From an uncultured Clostridia bacterium (GTDB lineage Bacteria; Bacillota; Clostridia; Christensenellales; Pumilibacteraceae): a stretch of 19,567 nucleotides of DNA. The stretch spans positions 1 to 19,567 of the forward strand of contig CAKQVV010000023.1 in assembly GCA_934277845.1 (NCBI GenBank), read 5' to 3'. Positions within the stretch are counted from its first letter, which is position 1. Every line of letters begins with the position of its first letter. Below are positions 13,437 to 19,567 of this stretch, piece by piece. The position numbers and the translations under genes are program-made. The notes beneath the pieces are model-generated. The model saw nothing but the letters and a program-made list of their open reading frames with translations, was not told where the DNA came from and did not search any database.

Positions 13437-15635
13437 TTAACTTAAATTGCTGGGGTTGATTTCCACGAAAACGCTCACTTTCGGTACGGTGTGCGCATCG
13501 ACTATATTATACACTTTTTCTATCAGGTTGTCAAAACGGTCGGTTATGCGCATGAGAATTTGTACGCGAAATTTGTTCTGGATACGCTTTACTGGCGATT
13601 TCATTGCCGCAAAGTAGGCAAAACAATTTGCGTTTTCTTTGGTAAGCACGCCGATTCCGTCGAAAATCTCTTTCAGCGTAGTCGTACAGAGTTCTTCGTT
13701 TTCCCCGGATACCAGCACTCTGACGATCTTTGAAAACGGCGGATATTTCGTCACTTCGCGTAGATTGACTTCTTTTTCGTAAAACCCGCGGTAATCGTTT
13801 TTAACCGCGAACCTGTAAACGTAATGATTCGGAGTGTAAGTTTGTAAAACAACTTTTCCGGGCTTAATGTCGCGTCCGGCGCGTCCTGCGACTTGCGTTA
13901 TAAGTTGGTAAGTTCTCTCCGCCGCACGAAAATCGGAAAAATGCAGGCTCATATCGGCATCGACGATACCCACAAGCGTAACATCGGGAAAATCGTGTCC
14001 CTTCGCTATCATTTGCGTACCGACAAGAATGCTCGCTTTTTTCGCCGCAAATTCGCCTAAAATCCGCGCGTGCGAATCTTTGTTTTGCGTCGTGTCGTTG
14101 TCCATCCGAAGTATTTTTTTATCGGGAAAAAGTTCGGACAACTGTTCGACTATCGCCTGTGTGCCGACAAAACCGCGTCTTATATGCGGCGAGTGACACA
14201 CGGGACACTCGGTAAGGACTGCGTAACGGTTGCCGCAATAGTGACACTTTAAAACATTTTCATCCTTGTGGTAAACGAGCGAAACGTCGCAATGCTCGCA
14301 CTTTGCGACATATCCGCAACTGCGGCACATCATGTACGACGAGTAGCCGCGACGATTGATGAAGATAATCGCCTGTTCGTTTCTTTCCAGGCACTCTTTG
14401 AGTTCGCCTAGAAGAAGCCGCGAGAACATTCCGTTATTACCGTCATATACTTCTTTACACATATTGACGATTTCTATTTCGGGAAGCTGCCGTTTATTTA
14501 TTCTTTCGGGCAACTCGAGCAATTTATATACTCCGGTCGCGGCTTTGTAATATGATTCTATGGACGGCGTGGCGCTGCCGAGTACAAGCGGGCAATCGTT
14601 ATATTTTGCCCGGAACGCCGCAACTTCGTGCGTAACGTATCTAGGGTTCGACTCCGACACGTAACTCGAATCATGTTCCTCGTCGATTATTATAAGTCCT
14701 ACGTTTTTGAGCGGAGCAAACACCGCGCTTCTTGCACCCACCGCGACTTTTGCCCTGCTGCCGATGAGCCTTCGCCACTCGTCGAAACGTTCACCCACAG
14801 ATAATCCGCTGTGAAGAAGCGCAACTTCGTCACCGAAACGCGCACGAAAAGATCGCAAAACTTGCGGCGTAAGCGAAATTTCGGGTACAAGCATTATGGC
14901 GGTTTTTCCCGATTTCAATACGTCGCTGATCGCGCGCATATACACTTCGGTTTTACCGCTCCCCGTCACTCCGTGAAGAAGGTATACGCCTTTTTTGTCG
15001 TGATTGATTTTTGCGACAACCGTACTTTGTGCCGGCGTCAGCGTGACTTCTTTTATATTTTCGCCTTCCAATCCGGAATACGGTGTGCGCAATGTCTCCT
15101 CTTCTTCGAGCACGACTATGCCGCGGGCAACAAGATTGCGCAGCGCCGCCGCAGAAAAATCTTTATTAAGCTCGGTGACGTTCGCTCGTCCGCACTCGGC
15201 AAGGTAAGCGAAAAGGTCATGCTGCGCCGTCGCCGACGGACGAATAAACTGTGCCTCGTCGCGACCGACGTATTCGTCCGCTATCCGCGCATATTTTACA
15301 ACAAGTTCCTTAACTCTGCCGCCGCGCATTTGTGCGGGAATAAACAACCTTAAAACGTCAACTTTGCGAAGATGGTACCGTGCAGTCATATAATTCATCA
15401 AAGCAAGCATTTCTTCGGAAATAACCGGATAATCGTCAAGTTTTTTTGTTATCGGTTTTACTCCGGGATAGTCGCTCGTTTCCTTTATTCCCACGACATA
15501 TCCTTCGACCGTCATGCGCCCGAAAGGAACGAGTACGCGAAAACCCGCCCGAATATCGGGCGAGCCGTCTAAAGAATAGTCGAAAACTTTGTCGACTTCC
15601 GAAGTGCTTATGTCGACTATTACTTCCGCTATCAT
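13437..15635 (-). CDS. priA: Primosomal helicase PriA (replication restart)
   Basis: DNA helicase that recognises abandoned forks and reloads the replisome. The 732-residue protein has an N-terminal 3' DNA-binding domain (about 1-105, starting IAEVIVDISTSEVDKVFDY), a winged-helix segment, Walker A GVTGSGKT (222-229), DEEH (318-321), GSATPS (353-358), then eight zinc-binding cysteines (C437, C440, C446, C449, C464, C467, C477, C480) inserted between helicase lobes. VAGRAGR marks the last helicase motif. It begins one base after the coaBC stop. coaBC-priA-def-fmt order is conserved in Firmicutes. recG, another fork-processing helicase, lies about 9 kb away in the same window. Confidence 0.97.
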   Translation of the reverse strand: MIAEVIVDISTSEVDKVFDYSLDGSPDIRAGFRVLVPFGRMTVEGYVVGIKETSDYPGVKPITKKLDDYPVISEEMLALMNYMTARYHLRKVDVLRLFIPAQMRGGRVKELVVKYARIADEYVGRDEAQFIRPSATAQHDLFAYLAECGRANVTELNKDFSAAALRNLVARGIVVLEEEETLRTPYSGLEGENIKEVTLTPAQSTVVAKINHDKKGVYLLHGVTGSGKTEVYMRAISDVLKSGKTAIMLVPEISLTPQVLRSFRARFGDEVALLHSGLSVGERFDEWRRLIGSRAKVAVGARSAVFAPLKNVGLIIIDEEHDSSYVSESNPRYVTHEVAAFRAKYNDCPLVLGSATPSIESYYKAATGVYKLLELPERINKRQLPEIEIVNMCKEVYDGNNGMFSRLLLGELKECLERNEQAIIFINRRGYSSYMMCRSCGYVAKCEHCDVSLVYHKDENVLKCHYCGNRYAVLTECPVCHSPHIRRGFVGTQAIVEQLSELFPDKKILRMDNDTTQNKDSHARILGEFAAKKASILVGTQMIAKGHDFPDVTLVGIVDADMSLHFSDFRAAERTYQLITQVAGRAGRDIKPGKVVLQTYTPNHYVYRFAVKNDYRGFYEKEVNLREVTKYPPFSKIVRVLVSGENEELCTTTLKEIFDGIGVLTKENANCFAYFAAMKSPVKRIQNKFRVQILMRITDRFDNLIEKVYNIVDAHTVPKVSVFVEINPSNLS

Positions 15636-15636
15636 T

Positions 15637-16818
15637 CTATAATTCGACTATCCTGTCAAGTAAAATATCCGCAATTGCAGACTTTTCCATAACGGGAAGT
15701 TCTTCTTTTGAGTTTTTTGTGATTATCGTAACGACATTTGTATCGGTATTAAAGCCCGCACCCGGCACCGTAACGTCGTTTAAGACAACCATATCGGCAT
15801 TCTTTTTTCTCATTTTTTCGCAGGCGTTCTTTTCGCAATTATCGGTTTCGGCACTGAAAACGACAAGTTTTTTATCGCCCTTGATTTTCCCGACAGCCGC
15901 CGCAATATCCGGATTTTTTTTGAGTTTAAGCGTAAGCGTATCGCTCTTTATTTTCTTGTCCGAATAAGATTCTACAGAGTAATCAGCGGGCGCGGCAGCC
16001 TTTACGACATAATCGACCTGCGGCAGGTTTTTCATTACCGCGTCGTACATTTCACCGGTCGTAACTACGTCGACGCGCTCGATTCCGTCAGGTACGGAAA
16101 CTGTGATATTACCGGCAACGAGAATTACTCTCGCGCCTCTATAGAGCGCCTTTTCGGCAATCGCAACGCCCATTTTTCCGCTCGAACGGTTGGTAATAAA
16201 CCGCACGGGATCGATAGGCTCGCTGGTACCGCCGGCTGTCACGAGTACTGTTTTTCCGTCGTAGTCCTGCTTAGGCGCGAGTACTTTCGTCACGAACTCG
16301 ACGATTTCGTCCGGTTCGGCAAGCCTTCCCTTTCCCACGTCGCCGCAGGCAAGATGTCCCGATCCACTCTCTATAAAGAGCACTCCGCGCGATCGCAAAA
16401 TTTCTTCGTTGGCTTTATATGCCGCGCTTGTCAGCATATTCGTGTTCATGGCAGGAGCAATCACAACGGGGCATTTCATCGCCATAGCGGTAGTCGACAT
16501 AAAATCGTCGGCTATGCCGCCTGCGAGTTTCCCCGCAAAATCCGCGGTGCACGGCGCAACCAAAAACAAATCGGCTTTTCCGGCAAGAGAAACGTGTTCG
16601 ACTTCCCACTCGAAATCGCGATCGAAAGTATCGACGATAACACGGTTCCCGGACAACGTTTCGTAAGTAAGCGGACGGACAAATTCGGTCGCGTTCTTCG
16701 TCATTATTACGTAAACGTTCGCACCCGATTTTTTCAATGCGGAAACGACGTAGCATACTTTGTACGCCGCGATTCCGCCGGTCACTCCTATTACTATGTT
16801 CCTGCCTTTTAGTTTCAT
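15637..16818 (-). CDS. coaBC: Bifunctional phosphopantothenoylcysteine decarboxylase/synthetase
   Basis: Catalyses two steps of coenzyme A synthesis: joining 4'-phosphopantothenate with cysteine (CoaB) and decarboxylation to 4'-phosphopantetheine (CoaC, FMN-dependent). The 393-residue protein is a full-length fusion. The CoaC half (about 1-180) has catalytic H75 in VEHVSLAG, PAMNTNM (122-128) and C158 in HLACGDVGKGRL. The CoaB half has VTAGGTSEPIDPVR (193-206), N210 in TNRSSGKMG and KLKKNPDI. The ATG shares its A with the rpoZ stop (TGATG). Cytoplasmic enzyme. Confidence 0.97.
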   Translation of the reverse strand: MKLKGRNIVIGVTGGIAAYKVCYVVSALKKSGANVYVIMTKNATEFVRPLTYETLSGNRVIVDTFDRDFEWEVEHVSLAGKADLFLVAPCTADFAGKLAGGIADDFMSTTAMAMKCPVVIAPAMNTNMLTSAAYKANEEILRSRGVLFIESGSGHLACGDVGKGRLAEPDEIVEFVTKVLAPKQDYDGKTVLVTAGGTSEPIDPVRFITNRSSGKMGVAIAEKALYRGARVILVAGNITVSVPDGIERVDVVTTGEMYDAVMKNLPQVDYVVKAAAPADYSVESYSDKKIKSDTLTLKLKKNPDIAAAVGKIKGDKKLVVFSAETDNCEKNACEKMRKKNADMVVLNDVTVPGAGFNTDTNVVTIITKNSKEELPVMEKSAIADILLDRIVEL

Positions 16819-17015
16819 CAGTCCTCTACACGAGCCTCGACTCTGCCGTCGTAGATTTCTTTTGCCGCGTAAGTCACCGGGTTAATCTTCGTCGCGTCGA
16901 GCATATCGCCGCGTTTATCGAGAAGGTATCTCGCGCGCTTTGCGGTGACGCTGACAAGAGCGTACTTGCAGCCGACTTTGGTAATAAGTTTATCGATAGG
17001 CGGATCGATCATCAT
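16818..17015 (-). CDS. rpoZ: RNA polymerase omega subunit
   Basis: A 65-residue subunit that supports assembly and stability of RNA polymerase. IDPPIDKLITKVGCKYALV near the N-terminus and KRARYLL followed by NPVTYAAKEIYDG are typical. There are two adjacent ATG codons (17015 and 17012); the first is closer to the AAGGAG ribosome binding site, which is already about 11 bases away, so it is taken as the start. gmk-rpoZ-coaBC is the standard Firmicutes order. Confidence 0.95.
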   Translation of the reverse strand: MMIDPPIDKLITKVGCKYALVSVTAKRARYLLDKRGDMLDATKINPVTYAAKEIYDGRVEARVED

Positions 17016-17057
17016 AACGTTTATATCTCCTTGAAAATGAATTTCTGCTTTTCTGTA

Positions 17058-17672
17058 TTACTTGCGGGTTGCAAGATAATCTTTTATGGTGTCCTCGTTT
17101 CTCGCAATGCGGCTTTTTTCCGCGTCGATAATCGACAAAACGCGTTCGATCGCAGGTTCGAGTTCGTCGTTGAAGACTATGTAATCGAACTGACGATATT
17201 TTGCGAGCTCGGATTTTGCGCACGAAAGGCGGCGGACGATACTGTCCTCGGAATCGGTTCCGCGGGCACGAAGGCGTTTTTCCAGAATCTCGAACGACGG
17301 CGGGATAATGAAAATAGTAACGGCTTCGGGATAAATGTCTTTTATTTGTTTTGCACCCAAAGTATCGATTTCAAACATAACGTCGTTGCCGTTCGCCAGC
17401 ATTTCATAAACAGGGGCTTTGGGCGTACCGTAATAATTGCTGTAAACGGACGCAGTTTCCAAAAATTCGCCGTTTGCAATCATCCTCTGATACTCTTCGA
17501 CGGTCTTGAAATAGTAATGTATTCCGTCGACTTCGCCCTTTCTCGGCGCACGCGTGGTCACAGACACAGAGCGGCGTATTTCCGGACGGCGTATGAGTAC
17601 TTCATTGTATACTGTACCTTTTCCCGCACCGCTCGGTCCCGATATTACGATAAGTAATCCTTTTCGTTTCAT
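17058..17672 (-). CDS. gmk: Guanylate kinase
   Basis: Phosphorylates GMP to GDP with ATP, an essential step in guanine nucleotide supply. The 204-residue protein has P-loop SGPSGAGKGT (11-20), GMP-binding SVSVTTRAPRKGEVDGIHYYF (35-55), and FIIPPSFEILEKRLRARGTDS lid-region residues. ATG preceded by GGAGGAG. In Bacillus the small matrix regulator gene remA lies between yicC and gmk; the 35-base gap here leaves no room for it. Confidence 0.97.
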   Translation of the reverse strand: MKRKGLLIVISGPSGAGKGTVYNEVLIRRPEIRRSVSVTTRAPRKGEVDGIHYYFKTVEEYQRMIANGEFLETASVYSNYYGTPKAPVYEMLANGNDVMFEIDTLGAKQIKDIYPEAVTIFIIPPSFEILEKRLRARGTDSEDSIVRRLSCAKSELAKYRQFDYIVFNDELEPAIERVLSIIDAEKSRIARNEDTIKDYLATRK

Positions 17673-17707
17673 AAATTCTTTCTCCTCCGTTTACTCATCG
17701 CTATACC

Positions 17708-18583
17708 TTACTCGACATTGCGGATTTGCTCCTTGATCTTTTCCAGCTCGTTCTTCATATAAATTACGAGATTGGTAAGTTCGGTATCGTTCGATTTCGA
17801 TCCCATCGTGTTGATTTCCCTGCCGATTTCCTGCGAGAGAAAATCAAGATTCCTGCCCTGCGGTTCGGTCGAATCGATTGCCGCGCGAAACTGCGCGATA
17901 TGCGAGTGAAGTCTGGAAATTTCTTCGTTCACGTCCGCTTTATCGGCAAAGAACGCGACTTCGTTGGCAAGTCTTGCCTCATCCATGGGCACTCCGGCAA
18001 GCAATTCTTCTATTCTTGCCTTTAATCTTACGGAATAATCTTCCACTACCATGGGCGCACGTTTTTTCGCTTTGGTCAATGCGGAATCGATATTACCGAT
18101 AAGTTTATTAAGATCGTCGCGAATGGTTGCGCCTTCTATGCCGCGCATGCGGTTCAGTTCTTTCACGGCTCCTTCCGCACATTTTTCGACGAGCGATTTC
18201 AGAAGTTGTTCATCGTCGGTCTCGGTATCGATTTTAATCACATCGTTGGTTCTGAGCAGTTCGGTCACGGTAAAAGAGTTTTCTATATCGTATTCGAGCG
18301 AGAGTTTTTTAGCAGCGTCGACATAAGCCGTCGCAAGCACTTCGTCAACCGTCAGTTTTTTACCTTGAACGGAATTGTTCTCGTAGTTAAAGAATACGTC
18401 CACGCTGCCGCGGCGAAGGTATTTTTTTACGGCACGTTTCACCGTATCCTCTACCGCCGACAACGCCTTGGGAATACGGCAGTTGATTTCTAGATACCTG
18501 TTGTTGACCGATTTCATTTCGACGGTCACTTGCCTGTCCTGTTCGGCAACGACGAATTTGCCGTAGCCCGTCATGCTGTTCAT
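17708..18583 (-). CDS. yicC: YicC/YloC family endoribonuclease
   Basis: A 291-residue protein with the canonical N-terminus MNSMTGYGKF, the VEMKSVNNRYLEINCRIP segment (21-38), and the C-terminal DUF1732 part with DFLSQEIGREINTMGSKSND. Family members are hexameric RNases; E. coli YicC is linked to small-RNA turnover and B. subtilis YloC to mRNA decay. The DFLSQEIGRE(I/V)NT block is the most conserved part. The start overlaps the upstream AIR-synthase-like gene by four bases (ATGA). Substrates here are unknown. Confidence 0.95.
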   Translation of the reverse strand: MNSMTGYGKFVVAEQDRQVTVEMKSVNNRYLEINCRIPKALSAVEDTVKRAVKKYLRRGSVDVFFNYENNSVQGKKLTVDEVLATAYVDAAKKLSLEYDIENSFTVTELLRTNDVIKIDTETDDEQLLKSLVEKCAEGAVKELNRMRGIEGATIRDDLNKLIGNIDSALTKAKKRAPMVVEDYSVRLKARIEELLAGVPMDEARLANEVAFFADKADVNEEISRLHSHIAQFRAAIDSTEPQGRNLDFLSQEIGREINTMGSKSNDTELTNLVIYMKNELEKIKEQIRNVE

Positions 18584-19563
18584 TTGCTTTCTCCTGAAAA
18601 CTTGTATAATTCGTCGGGAAGAACGTCCACATTCTCCGTTGTCCCGTCTGCTTTAATCAGCGTCACTTCTTTTCCGTCGGTTACTTCGCCGATTTCGGTA
18701 AATTTCACGCCGAGGTTTTTCATCGCTTCTTTCGCGTCCTCACCATTACCGCGCACCGCTGCCAGCATGCTTCCGCTGGAAATCAGCCGAAGCGGGTCGA
18801 CGCCGTTTTCTCCGCATAATCGCAACGTGAGTTTATCGACAGGCATTTTGTTTTCGTAAAGTTTCGCGCCGACACCCACAGAAAAACAAATCTCGGCAGC
18901 GGCACCAAGAACTCCGCCTTCCGTCACGTCGTGCATCGCCGAAACAGACGCAGTCTTTGAAAGAGCCGCCGATTCACGAGAAACCGACAAAGATGCATTG
19001 AATTCTTCCAGCGTGCGCATTTCGTTCTCATCGAGTACGGGTTTTACGATGTCGGCAAGAATGCATGTTCCTTCGAGCGCAAGCGTTTTTGTGACGAAAA
19101 GTCTGTCGCCGGGTTTCAGGTCGGTCTTTTTCAACACGCGCTTTGTTCTGCCGATCGCGGTGCCGGACACTATCGGACGAACTACACAATCGGAAAACTC
19201 GGTATGTCCGCCGACGATTTCCACGTTAAGTCGTTTCGCTTCCGCCGCAGCCCCGTCCATAATTACGCCTACATCGCTCGCATCACAAGTTTCCGGCATA
19301 ATTATCGTAAGCGTCATTGCAACCGGTTCACCGCCGTTTGCCGCGACATCGTTGCAGCAAACAGTCACGCACAATGCGCCGAGTTTTTCTTTTTCCATCA
19401 CCGCAGTAATAGGATCGGACGAAACAAGAATAACGTCGTCGATCGAGAGCGCGGCGCAGTCTTCGCCGAGAGCCGCAGAAAGCAGTACTTCGGGACGGAA
19501 TCTTTCGAGTTTATTCAGCACATTGTCGCGTAATTCCTGCGTTGTGAGTTTGCCTGACTTCAT
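18580..19563 (-). CDS. AIR synthase-related protein (PurM/HypE/ThiL superfamily)
   Basis: A 327-residue protein of the ATP-binding AIR-synthase superfamily, whose members (PurM, HypE, ThiL, SelD) use ATP to activate an amide or phosphorylate a small molecule. Features are GEDCAA (33-38), SSDPITAV (48-55), NDVAANGGEP (71-80), GGHTEFSD (118-125), and MHDVTEGGVLGAAAE about residue 210, which marks the C-terminal PurM-C domain. It lacks the C-terminal Pro-Arg-Ile-Cys tail of HypE, and no hydrogenase genes are seen, so hydrogenase maturation is not supported. ThiL is possible given thiN in the operon but sequence is closer to the HypE-like group. Substrate unknown. ATG at the window edge; only four upstream bases are visible, so a longer N-terminus cannot be excluded. 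Confidence 0.85.
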   Translation of the reverse strand: MKSGKLTTQELRDNVLNKLERFRPEVLLSAALGEDCAALSIDDVILVSSDPITAVMEKEKLGALCVTVCCNDVAANGGEPVAMTLTIIMPETCDASDVGVIMDGAAAEAKRLNVEIVGGHTEFSDCVVRPIVSGTAIGRTKRVLKKTDLKPGDRLFVTKTLALEGTCILADIVKPVLDENEMRTLEEFNASLSVSRESAALSKTASVSAMHDVTEGGVLGAAAEICFSVGVGAKLYENKMPVDKLTLRLCGENGVDPLRLISSGSMLAAVRGNGEDAKEAMKNLGVKFTEIGEVTDGKEVTLIKADGTTENVDVLPDELYKFSGESK

Positions 19564-19567
19564 TGTA

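Noticed and set aside
17671..17698. Nine-codon mini-ORF (MSKRRRKNL) overlapping the gmk start
   Set aside because: Its codons are mostly the gmk ribosome binding site read in frame; no ribosome binding site of its own and no reason beyond chance.

Overview
The window looks like an ordinary chromosomal housekeeping stretch from a Firmicutes (Bacillota) genome, most likely class Clostridia. Gene content and order match the conserved yicC-gmk-rpoZ-coaBC-priA-def-fmt-rsmB-rlmN-rsgA-rpe-thiN-(spoVM)-rpmB-asp23-yloV/fakA-recG block of that phylum, followed by an iscR-iscS-iscU cluster of clostridial type. Ribosome binding sites are strong (GGAGG-like) and base composition is moderate by eye. A 25-codon spoVM gene marks the organism as belonging to a spore-forming lineage. 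Nothing in the sequence allows a genus name. No phage, insertion sequence, CRISPR array, tRNA or rRNA was seen.

Layout, from right to left because almost everything is on the minus strand: (1) 19563-7472 is a very tight run of 14 genes: AIR-synthase-like protein, yicC, gmk, rpoZ, coaBC, priA, def, fmt, rsmB, rlmN, rsgA, rpe, thiN, spoVM. Most junctions overlap by 1-8 bases or are separated by fewer than 45, so this is probably one operon entering from outside the window. It ends at a strong hairpin (7372-7408). (2) rpmB (7074-7259) is the only plus-strand gene, with its own promoter and terminator, and converges on the long operon. (3) asp23-like and fakA-like genes (6834-4791) form a second minus-strand unit diverging from rpmB. 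(4) The 299-base gap 4492-4790 holds a terminator hairpin and a cluster of three perfect DnaA boxes plus degenerate ones. (5) recG (4491-2491) ends in a terminator. (6) iscR-iscS-iscU (2305-336) starts at a consensus sigma-A promoter with a palindrome near the transcription start. (7) A small membrane-anchored protein with a cysteine-rich tail (231-40) closes the window.

The genes cover nucleotide supply (gmk), RNA polymerase (rpoZ), coenzyme A, thiamine pyrophosphate and pentose phosphate metabolism, replication restart and recombination (priA, recG), N-terminal formyl-methionine handling (fmt, def), ribosome modification and assembly (rsmB, rlmN, rsgA, rpmB), RNA decay (yicC), fatty-acid phosphorylation (fakA-like), Fe-S cluster assembly, and one sporulation peptide.

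The points most worth a second look are the hidden spoVM gene, the DnaA-box cluster upstream of recG, the absence of the prpC-prkC phosphatase/kinase pair from its usual place between rlmN and rsgA, and the cysteine-tailed protein after the isc genes. I did not find convincing evidence of a wholly new biological system.
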